A stretch of 64,000 nt of DNA from Biscogniauxia marginata (lineage: Eukaryota; Ascomycota; Sordariomycetes; Xylariales; Xylariaceae). Positions 47,701 through 57,875 of this stretch are shown here, piece after piece. A model generated the notes under the pieces. That model worked only from the letters and a program-made list of their open reading frames with translations. It did not search any database and was not told where the DNA came from. Position 1 is the stretch's first letter. Each line of letters starts with the position of its first letter. The translations under genes were made by a program, and so were the position numbers. The stretch spans positions 1-64,000 of the forward strand of contig MU404103.1 of the NCBI GenBank assembly GCA_022695795.1, in the 5' to 3' direction.

Positions 47701-50660
47701 TTCATTTTTGTATTTATTTCTTTAAAGTCATTTATAGTACTTATTTTATAACTTGTAATGGTTAACTCCTTTTATTTCTAATTTTAATGAAGCGTATTTA
47801 TCTCGAAATTTATTTGTAAATTACTTTTTCTAAGTTAATTCATTTTTAAGATTATATCGTGATTTAATATATATATAATATCAAGAATAACTTATTTAAG
47901 ATGTCCTTAAATAGTTACCGAGAGAGGAATTATTTTTCTTAACACTTTACTATTTTCGTAACTAAACATATTTTTTTTAAAGTTCTATAACTTATATGGA
48001 CTTTGTTTATATACTTATGGTATTTTGTTTTTTTGAGTTACCTTTATTAAGACATAACTTTTATTTACTTTTAAATTTATTAGGGCTTTATACTTCCTTT
48101 TATTATACCCGATTTTAGTTATAATAATGTTATTAAGTCCTAATTGGATTTTATATAAGGACTTATTATTTATGGCTTCTCGCTGCCTTACTAGTAAGAG
48201 CTTTTACCGTTTTTTGGTTTTCCACGTCCCTTCCCTTTTGGTTTTCTTTTAATTACTGTAACCTAGATGTTCTTTTATTTTTAGGCTTTTATGGGAGCGT
48301 GTTTCTAGTAATTATTACTTAGATAGTTTCTTTAATTACCCTTTACATAATAAGGGGTAAAAGGTTTATTCTTTATATAGAATTTTATATATTAAAACTT
48401 TAATTCTTTTTCGAGGGCCTTTTTATAGCCTAAATCCATTTTATTAACTCGGAATTTCTTGAAGTTCTAGATTATCCTTAAATAAAAGGAGTAATTATTA
48501 AATTTACTTATTAGGGGTATTTCGATGTCTCCCTTTAAGTTTATATTGATTTCTAAGAGCTTCCCTCCTTTCTTGAGGTATGTTTTGGTGATTTATTTAT
48601 AGCCTCGTTTAGTCGCACGTGTTTTTATTTATTGCTTTATTAAGTGTTTTTCTATAAAGCCGAATAGATTAATGTCGTATTTAATTCGTTTTTTAAGCTA
48701 TTATGGAAAATGTAGTTCTTTCCATAATTCCTATAATTCTTCCTTAATCTCGTTTTCTTTAAAACCTGCTTCGAGCAAGTCGTGTACGTCGCATAATACC
48801 GAGGTATAATATATATAATCTTTGGCTATTACTTCGTAACTTTTTTCGGAGCTTAAGTAAAGATAACATGTTTTAAAGTAATATGGCTATTGTGGGGTAT
48901 TATCATAAATACACTTATTTTCTTCCGTGTCGTTACTCTCTAGTTTTTAAGAATAGTAACCGGCTTTATTCTTAAAACTTTTATGTATTTAATAAGCGTT
49001 GTTAATACAAAAGTTCTAATATAACGATATATGTTTTCTTGAGCTTTAATGAACATTATAATTATTATTTATATAAAGCCTTTAATTTAGGCTATTATGC
49101 TGGCTTTTCCCTTAATGGTTTTCGCATTTATCGTTTTTATAGTGGCTCCAGTGTAAATCACCATGGTTTAACTTAATTCCTAAGTTATATCCTAGCTTAT
49201 AGTTATTATATACGTATAATAATTCGCCTTCGTTATATCTTTATTTGGCTTATTCTAGTGTGAAATGTCTTAAATATAAATAATCATTTTCTAGGTAGTC
49301 TTTACAGTTGACTTAATAAGATCCATAAACTCCTTCTACAAGAGCCTCTTTAATCTTTTTTACCTTAATGGTATTGATAGTAAATACTTGGTTTATTTCT
49401 TCGTTATTTTCAAATTAAACCTTTATTTCGGCGACTCTTTTCTTAAGTTAAGGAATTCCTTTTATTCTTAGTTCTTATTTCTTAGGATTTCGGTACTCGT
49501 TTTTATAATGTTCTTTTTTTCTATAATTAAAATACTTAATAATTAATTTATCTCGTTTTTTTCGTTCTTTTTAAATAATATTAATTTTAATAAGATTTAA
49601 CTTTATTCCCGTGCCTTTTCTAGTTTTAGTACCACTTCTATAATTTCCTTCCTTTAACTAGTCGCCATTCCTTCGTTATATCGTCTTTTTCTTTTCAAAG
49701 TACCGTTCGAAGTTTTCGTTATCGATAACAATTACCATTATAACGTAGTTATTAAACTTTCTTAGGTTCCTTTCTTTATATAGATTTATCTTGTATAACT
49801 CATCTTTTATATAATCCTTTAACCCTTAATAAAACAAATAGTATAAACTTTTAATAAGTAATTATAACTAGCTTACGAGTTTCTTAAACTTAACAGCGTA
49901 ATTTAAAACCTTTTTATCTTATTATAATTTATAAAGTCGAGCTTCGGCTTATTACTTAAGGATTAAATTACTAAACATAAACCTAAGTTGTTTTTTAAAT
50001 TCTTTATAATTTTTAAAGACTTTTTTCGTATCTTCTCGGGCGTTTAATCCGTTTTTTAAATGGTCTTTTAACACTGGTTAAAACCAGGTCAAGGCGGTTC
50101 CGGCTAGGAACTAAGATATCGTGAAAATTTTCTGTTTTTTAGTAATAATTGTCTCATAATAAAACCGTAAATAGGTTTCAACCTAAATTAAAAATCCTTT
50201 TAAATCGCTTAACCTATTATATTTACTAAGTGTAATTAGTTTAAAACCCTTTACGTCGGGGGTTATTATATTATCTTCGTCGTTTAAGTTGTTAAGATCG
50301 CTATCGTTTAAAAGTGGTTATTTATTTCTAAGAGATAAGGTTTATCTTGCCTATTTATCTTCTTCTTTAGGTATTTCTTCCTTCTCCTTTTCTTCTTCCT
50401 TCGATGCTTTTTCTTGTTAATCTTCCGAGATGTCCTCTTATGATTCTTTTTTAGTTATAACTATAATAGATTTTTGTGTTGGTTCTTTTAAACCTTTTTA
50501 TTATATCGTAAAAAGACTTAAAGCTTTCGTTTAAAAGCTTATTAATTATTATTCTTTTACTTATTTCTTTTTTTGTTACCTTTTGGTTTTAGGGGGCATA
50601 CTTATTCTAAGACTATTTCGATTGAAAGTTCCTCCTCTTAAACTAATATTAAGCATTGAT
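44640..50660 (-). pseudogene. gag-pol of copy B
   Basis: Minus strand, right to left: Gag region with a CCHC knuckle at about 49490-49545 in which Cys codons read Tyr; protease/RT with YLNN at 47034-47045; RNase H and integrase; a chromodomain-like C-terminus near 44740-44870. The pol tail runs on past the KNFHR position where A and C stop, further into the accessory frame. Multiple stops. Confidence 0.85.
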
Positions 50661-50676
50661 TAAAAAGCTATCAAAA

Positions 50677-51081
50677 TGTAACGAACCTCCCTATATATTT
50701 CTAGTTAATTAACTTTCACAAGTAAATACATATTAGGTTTTCTTAATTTGAAGGTAATAATGGGTTAAAATTGGTTTAAGGATTTATAATGTTATGTTTG
50801 TTAAAGAGGTTTCAAGGTATTCTCATTATAGTATTAAAGAGTAACTATAATTTTAAATTAATAACTAAGAAACGAGAGATTAATTACATAAAGAAATTCT
50901 AATTTATTTATACTCGTTCTTCCTTTTATATAATTAATTGAATAGTTGAATTTTAAGTTGCCTCACCCACTATTCACATATTTAGTGAATAGTTAAATCT
51001 TAGGTTGCCCCACCCACTATTCACATATTCGATGGGGTCACGTGCGTGGCACTCGTTTCTCACTTTAGGAGTCTCGTAACA
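50677..51081. repeat. LTR of copy B with two 47-bp units (5' LTR)
   Basis: TGTAACG...TCGTAACA, 405 bp, with 47-bp units at 50941-50987 and 50988-51034. Next to it, on the pol side, the sequence is TTTTGATAGCTTTTTAATCA and lacks the TGG expected of a tRNA-CCA primer site. Confidence 0.93.
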
Positions 51082-51086
51082 CTTTT

Positions 51087-53743
51087 TATTATACTTAACC
51101 TTAATTATAATGATATTATTAAGTCTTAACTAGACTTTATATAAAGACTTGCTATTTATGGCTTCTTGCTACTTTACTAGCGAGAACCTTTACCGTTTTT
51201 TGGTTTTCTATGTTCTTTTTTTTTTAAGTTTTTTTAAGTTGTTATAACCCGGATGTTTTTCTATTTCTAGGTTTTCATAAAAGCGTGTTTTTAGTAATCG
51301 TTATTTAAACAATTTTTTAACTACTTTTTACGTAATAAAAAGTAAAAGGTTTATTCTTTATATAAAACCTTATATATTAAAACTTTAATTCTTTTTCGAG
51401 GGCCTTTTTATAGTTTAAATCTGTTTTTTTATTAACTCGAAATTTTTTAAAGTTTTAAATTATTTTCGAATAAAAAGCATAATCCTCGAATTTACTTGTT
51501 AAAAATAACTTAATATTTCTTTATAAGTTTATATAGATTTTTAAAAACTTTCCTTTTTTCTTAAAATATGCCTTAACGATTTGTTTATAACTTAGTTTAA
51601 TCGCACGTATTTTTACTTATTATTCTATTAAGTGCTTCCTTACAAAGCTAAATAAACCGATGTTATACTTAGCTCGTTTTTCGAGTTATTATAAAAAATA
51701 TAATTCCTTTTATAATTCCTATAATTCTTTCTCGACCTTGTTTTCTTCGAAACCCGCTCCGAGTAAATCATATATATCGCATAGTATTAAAATATAACAC
51801 ATATAACCCTTAATAATTACTTCGCGGCTTTTCTTAGAGCTTAAATAAAGATAATATACTTTAAAATAATATAGCTATTATAAAACGTTATCGTAAATAT
51901 ACTTATTTTCTTTCGTGTTATTACTTTTTAGTTTTTAAGAATAATAACCGGTTTTATCTTTAAAACTTCTATATACTTAATAAACGTTATTAATATAAAA
52001 GCTTTAATATAATAATATATATTCCTTTTTTAGTTATTTTTCTATTTTTAGTTTTATTTCAAGTTTTTTACTTAGTAGCTTATTAAGTTAATTAACATTA
52101 TTTAAGCTTTAATAAATATCGTAATTATTATTTATATAAAACCTCCGGTTTAAGTTATTATACTGGCTTTTTCCTTAATAGGTTTCGCATTTATTATCGT
52201 TATAATGACTTTAATATAACTTATTATAATTTAACTTAATTCTTAAGTCGTATCCTAGTTTATAAGTATTATACTTATACGATAATTCGCTTTTGTTATA
52301 TTCTTATTTAGCTTATTCCAGCGTGAGGTACTTTAAATACGAATAGTCGTACTTTAAATAGTCTTTACGATTAATTTAATAATATTTATAACTTCTTTTT
52401 ATAAGGACCTCCTCATCTTTCTCTACCTTAATAATAATAATAATAATAATAAACATTTAGTTTACCTCCTTGTTATTTTCGAAATAAACTTTTATTTTAA
52501 AGGTTTTTTTCTCGAGTTAAAAAATCCCTCTTATTTTTAGTTTTTATTTCTTAAAACTTTAATACTTGTTCTTATAATGTCCTTTCTTTTTACAATTAAA
52601 ATACTTAATAGTTAATTTATCTTATTTTTTTTTACTTTTTTTAAGTAGCGTTAATTTTAATAGGGTTTAACTTAGTTCTAGTGCTTTTTCTTGTTTCGAC
52701 ACCATTTTTATGAATTCCTCTTTTTTATTAATCGCCGTTCTTTTGTTATACCGTCTTTTTTTTAAGATACCGTTTAAATTTTTCGTTATTAATAGTAATT
52801 GCTATTATAACGTAGTTATTAAACTTTCTTAAATTCCTTTCTTTATATAAACTTATTTTATATAACTCATTTTTTATATAGTTTTTTAGTCTTTAGTAAA
52901 ACAAATAATACAAGCTTTCGACAAATAATTATAATTAACTTACGAGTTTCTTAAACTTAATAATATAATTTAAAGCCTTTTTATTTTATCGTAATTTATA
53001 AAGTCGAGCTTTAACTTATTATTTAAAGATTAAGTTATTAAATATAAACTTAAGTTGTTTTTTAAACTCTTTATAATCCTTAAAAACCTTTTTTATGTCT
53101 CTTTAAACGTTTAATCCATTTTTCAAATAATTTTTTAACATTAGTTAAAACTAGGTTAAAATAGTTTTAACGAAGAGCTAAAATACCATAAAAACCTTTT
53201 ATTTCTTAATAGTAATTATTCTATAATAAAATCGTAAATAAGTTCCGGCTTAAATTAAAAATCCTTTTAAATCACTTATTATATTTACTAAGTATAATTA
53301 GTTTAAAACCTTTTATATCGAAGGTCGTTATATTATTTTCATCGTCTAAATTATTAAAGTCGCTATCGTTTAAAAATAATTTCAGTTACTTATCTTTAAA
53401 AAGTAAAGGTTATCTTACTTATTTATTTTCTTTTTTAGGTGTTTTTTTCTCCTTTTTTTTTTCTTCCTTAAATAATTCTTCTTATTAAGCTTCTAAGGTG
53501 TTCTCTTAAAACTCTTTTTTAGTTATAACTATAATTAACTCTTATATTAATTTTTCTAAACCTTTTTATTATACCGTAAAAAAATCTAAAGCTTTTGTTT
53601 AAAAGCTCGTTAATTATCGTTTTTTTACTTATTTTTTTTCTTATTACCCTCTAGTTTTAAGGGGTATACTTGTCTTAAGATAGTTTAACTAAGAGTCCCT
53701 TCTTTTAAACTAATGTTAAGCATTAATTAAGAAGCTATCAAAA
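51087..53743 (-). pseudogene. gag and 5' pol of copy A, right part
   Basis: Continues copy A after the nested insertion. A Gag zinc knuckle at about 52560-52605 (minus) reads Y-x2-C-x4-H-x4-Y, the outer Cys codons being G to A mutated. A TAA/TAG-rich frame follows to the 5' LTR. A (TAA)n slip of about 20 bp lies at 52428-52450. Confidence 0.8.
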
Positions 53744-54156
53744 TGTAACAAACCTCCTTATATATTCCTAGTTAATTAACTTCACAAATAAATACATATT
53801 AGGTTTTCTTGATTTAAAGGTAATAATAAATCGAGATTAATTTAAGTGATTTTTAATACCTTATTTGTTAAAAAGATTTCAAGGTACTTTTACTATAATA
53901 TTAAAGAGTAATTATAGTTTTAGATTAATAACTAAAAAACTAAAATAAATAACTAAACATATAAAAAATTCTAATCTATTTATACTTCATCCTTTAAAAA
54001 GTAACACCTATATTCTCTTTAATTCTCAAAAGAACAACAAAGAATCTTGGTATTCTCCCTAATTCTCAAGAGAACAATAAAGAATTCCTTCTAGAGTCAT
54101 GTGACCTTAGATCACATAACCAACTCAATTCCCTTTACCCTTATTAGGTCGTAACA
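53744..54156. repeat. LTR of copy A (5' LTR)
   Basis: TGTAACAAACCTCC...GTCGTAACA, 413 bp, same length as its partner at 39107. Followed directly by the TTATA target duplication. Confidence 0.92.
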
Positions 54157-55202
54157 TTATATCGAGATTAAGAAAAAATATACGCGCTTTTTATATAAAA
54201 AATAATATAATAATAACTTTTTTTAAATTAAAAAATTAATTTAATTATACGAAAATTAATTTATATATTTAAAATAATTATTATAATAATAAAAACTTTT
54301 ATAAAATTAACTAAAAAGTTTTTCTTTATAATATAAATATAATAATAATTTTTAAAATTAAAAGGCACGTAGTTTTTTTCGTTTTTTTCCGTGTATTTAT
54401 AAAAATGTTTTATAAAGTTTATATTAAGCTTATTTATAATTTAGTTATTATTTAATATTATAATTTTGCTTTTTAATAATAATAAATTATCGCGATATTA
54501 TAAAACGAAGTATTTTTTTAATTAAAATAATATTTATAGTTTAAATAATTATAATTTATTTTTAATTAATTTATTAAGTTTATTATAATTATTTATATCG
54601 TTTTATATTTATTATTATTATATTAATTTTAATAATTATTTTAATTATAAATTTTATTTTATTAAAATTATATATATTTTCTTTTTAAATATTATATTTT
54701 ATAATTATATTACGTATTAATTTATATTATTTTCGGTATATATTTAGGTTTTCGTAAAAAGCTTTTTAATAATTAATTTGTTTATTTAAACGCGTTTAAA
54801 ATTTTTTTTATCGCCGTATAAAATTAAAAGCCTAGTTTTATTTAACGCGCCTCGCGTCATAATCACGTAATAAAATATTTATTATTTTAATAATATAATA
54901 AAAATAAAAAATAATTAAATAATTATAACTTTTTTATAAAATATAAGTTTTTAGAAATTTAATATAATAATTAATCGCGTAAATATAATATTAAAATTTT
55001 TATAAAATTTTAATAATTAATAAAAATTAATATTTAAATAACGTTATTTATAAATAATAATACGATTAATTTAAGTTTTAAATAGTATTTTTAATTATTA
55101 AATTAAGTTAATTAATATAAAAAAATCTAAAAAATAATAATAAAATATATAGTTATAATTTTACGCGTTTTAAAAATAATAATAAACATATTAATTTTTA
55201 AT

Positions 55203-55292
55203 TAAATAATATAAATTTCGTTTGCGAGCTTGTTTTGTTTACTTACTTATATGGTATGTTATTATTATTATTATTATTATTATTTTAACTTA
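55203..55292. repeat. Lone foldback terminus joined to (TTA)n
   Basis: Reads out of the element as AATTTCGTTTGCGAGCTTGTTTT to TATATGGTATGTT and then directly into an ATT repeat. This is the mirror image of 38250-38325. Confidence 0.7.
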
Positions 55293-55362
55293 TAAAGTTA
55301 TTTTTTATATTAATTATTTCTTAAAAATAAACGGTTTTATTTTATAATAAAAACATTTAATA

Positions 55363-55802
55363 TAATATACTATATAAGCGAGTAGATAAAACAAGCTCAC
55401 GAACAAAATGGTTTCTTATATAAAATCGACTTTTTCGAAAATTCATAATTTTACGCATAAAAATCGGAAAAGTCTCGAACCTTTTTTTTAGTTATATAAT
55501 TATAAGGTTTAATTAAAACTAAAATAAAAAAAATAAAAAATAAAATGCATAAAGAAATATATAAAAAGGTTTATATGTTTTGTTTTAATTTTAGTTTTTA
55601 CGCGTTTTCTTTTTGCGTCTTTTATAATTAATTTTTCCGATTTTACTTTTTATTAAACCTTATAATTATATAACTAAACAAAAGGTTTGAGATTTTTACG
55701 ATTTTTACGCGCAAAGTTATGAATTTTTGAAAAAGTCGATTTTGTATAGGAAATCAAGTGGCCTACTTGCTTATGTGGCTTACTCGCTTATAAGACACGT
55801 TA
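55363..55802. mobile_element. Foldback element FB5 with hybrid ends
   Basis: The left end (TAATATACTATATAAGCGAG, then AAACAAGCTCACGAACAAAA) is the FB1/FB3 type. The right end (GGCCTACTTGCTTATGTGGC, then CTTATAAGACACGTTAA) is the FB4 type. Inner arms remain complementary over the AAAATCGACTTTTT core. Length, about 440 bp, equals that of FB1 and FB4. Confidence 0.8.
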
Positions 55803-56691
55803 ATAGTTTTATTATATTATTATTTATTATATTAATTAAAAAATATTTAGTTTTATAATATCGTAATAACCTATTATTATTAAAAAGTAAAATTAAAGTG
55901 TTAAATAATAATTAAATAATAAATAAACTTAATATAAAATTTATAAAGTATTTTAATTTTTATATTAAAAATTAAATATAAAGCTTTAAACGCTTATTAA
56001 TTTTAAATAATTATAAAGGTTATTATTTTATAAAATTTAATATTATTATATTTTATATATTTAGTTATTCGTTATATAAATTATAATTTCTCGATTTTAT
56101 ATATTTTAATATTTTTAAAAAGGTATATAATAATTATTTAAAGAACTTAATAAAATATTATTATTATTATATTATAAAAAAGATTTTTTAGTTAACTTTA
56201 TAAAAATATTTATTATTATAATAATTATTTCGAATATATAAACTAAGTTTTGCGTAATTTTTTTAATTTTTTTAATTTTTAAAAATTATTATTATATTAC
56301 TTTTTATATAAAAAACGTATATACTCTTTTTTAATTTTAATATAAATTAAATGTTTTAAAAAGTTAAAACATTTATAATAATTCGTGAAATATTATTATA
56401 ATATAATATTATTATTAATATATAAAATAATTTTATTACGAGATAAAATTATTCATTTTCGAGAAATAAACTATATTTTTAATAAATAATATAAAACTAA
56501 AAATAAATAATTATAATAAAAAACATTTAATATAAAAAAGAAATAACTTTATAAATTAAAAATAATATTATTATAATTAATAATTAAACGGAAATAATAT
56601 AATATATATAATTAAACTAATTATAATACGCGTATTTATATAGCGAATAAAAATGCGTTTAATAATATAACAAATAAAAATATAACTAATA

Positions 56692-57150
56692 TGTGACGAA
56701 CCTCCTTATATGTTCCTAGTTAGCTAACTTCACAAGTAAATACGTATTAGGTTTTCTTGATTTAAAGGTAATAGTGAGTTAAGATTAATTTAATTAATTT
56801 ACAATGTTATGTTTATTAAAAAGGTTTTAAAGTACTTTTACTATAATATCAAAGAGTAACTATAGTCTTAGATTAATAACTAAAAAACAAGAGATAATTT
56901 ACATAAGAAATTCCAATTTACTTATACTTATTACTTCTTCTTTGTAGTATGTTAAATACCTTTAAACTTAAATAAGTTATTAAACCAATTTAGATTTATT
57001 ATGTTAAGTCTATCCCAGTTAACCGATTAACATAGGTTCAATATCACGTGATGTTACATAGAATGTGTGCTATCCCCATTATTTCACACATTCTTAGTTC
57101 TTATTCCGACATCCCTATTAAGTCCCTTTCAATAAAGCTAATTTGTAATA
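56692..57150. repeat. LTR of copy C (3' LTR)
   Basis: TGTGACGAACCTCC at the left; the end is placed at TTTGTAATA (57150) by analogy with TCGTAACA and by the CT-rich strand (purine tract in pol sense) that follows. The first roughly 245 bp match A and B; 56940-57150 is specific to C, so the right boundary is less certain. Confidence 0.8.
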
Positions 57151-57219
57151 CTATTCCTTTTCTCTTTAGATCTTTATCCTAAAAACCTCGAGTAATTTTT
57201 TCCCTTTTTATTCTTTATA

Positions 57220-57875
57220 ATGTCTAGTGTTTCGAAGCCCCCCGCGAAACCTCGTAAAAATAGGCGGGAGTCCCGGGATTCTTCCGCTATATATATTCGG
57301 TCTTCTAGTTTTAAGGTATTTCCTTGTTTTAATTATTTTAAAATTAACCTACTTTGCTTTATAGTTTTTAAATTTAAAACCTGTTTTAACTATATAGTTA
57401 AAGCTCGTTATTATTATAACGATTTAAGTATTAAGATATTTAACTTATTTAACATAAGTCAAGAACGCGAGAAATTAATAATTAAGCGTCGCAAAATAAA
57501 AGAAAAACTTTAATCCTTTAATAATTAATTATAAGTCCTCGCAAAACGATTAATTCGTATTTATAAGTAAAAGGAGTTTCTTTAAAAACGGGGTTTAAAA
57601 ATATTAAAACGCGGTCTTTTTTTATTAAAGAGATAAAAAAAGCGAAAGAGGAAAAATAAAAGCGTTTAAAGAAGGAGCAAGCTAGATTAATAGTTAAATA
57701 ACGTTCGTTAGCCGAGTAGATTAATACTGCTTTTACAGCCGTCCCCTCTTTCGACTTGTCTTTTCTGAATTAAAACCCCGATTTTCGGGCCTTCTTGGCC
57801 GATCCGGGTTTTAACGGTGAAAGTTCTTAAGTTCGTTCGTCAGGTTTCTTAAGTGCTTAAGAGGTTTTTAAGTGT
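57220..57875 (+). pseudogene. Accessory frame of copy C, antisense to pol
   Basis: Starts ATG 70 bp inside the LTR, and the first 97 codons (to 57513) are open. A basic Ser/Arg/Pro start (MSSVSKPPAKPRKNRR) is followed by a cysteine cluster in which CFNY occurs twice with intervening Cys (LLCF). Tyr and Phe stand where Cys and Ser would be expected. A charged helical region follows, broken by stops (57480-57720), and an end near 57775-57830 reads FLADPGFNGESS over the antisense pol tail. Same architecture as in B but with different sequence. Function unknown. Confidence 0.6.

Larger units (their letters stand above)
43524..51081 (-). mobile_element. Ty3/gypsy copy B, complete and nested in copy A
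   Basis: 7558 bp, with LTRs 43524-43975 (452 bp) and 50677-51081 (405 bp) and a 5-bp target duplication CTTTT (43519-43523, 51082-51086) inside copy A's pol. Same orientation as A. Less AT-rich than A, as expected for the younger insertion. RT YLNN at about 47034-47045, Gag knuckle at about 49490-49545, polypurine tract just inside 43975 (GGAGGGGAAAAATAA in pol orientation). Stops and Asp-to-Asn changes make it inactive. Confidence 0.95.
39107..54156 (-). mobile_element. Ty3/gypsy copy A (host of nested copy B), RIP-mutated
   Basis: Bounded by 413-bp LTRs (39107-39519 and 53744-54156) and flanked by the 5-bp direct repeat TTATA (39102-39106, 54157-54161), a target-site duplication. Gag-pol lies on the minus strand: the polypurine tract is directly inside the left LTR, RT at about 42457 and the Gag zinc knuckle at about 52560-52605. 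Copy B interrupts it at 43523/51087. Without B and its duplication the element is about 7.5 kb. Catalytic codons have changed and stops are frequent, always as C:G to T:A. Dead. Confidence 0.93.
54162..56691. other. AT-rich repeat DNA between copies A and C
   Basis: RIP-like, no open frames, with isolated ACGCG/CGCG islands (for example 54840-54860). Contains a foldback element and a lone foldback terminus. The long non-foldback parts (54160-55200 and 55800-56690) are probably other decayed transposons that I cannot classify. Confidence 0.7.

Noticed and set aside
57220..57513. 97-codon frame as an intact gene
   Set aside because: It is the surviving first part of the mutated accessory frame of copy C. 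The continuation after the stop has the same character.
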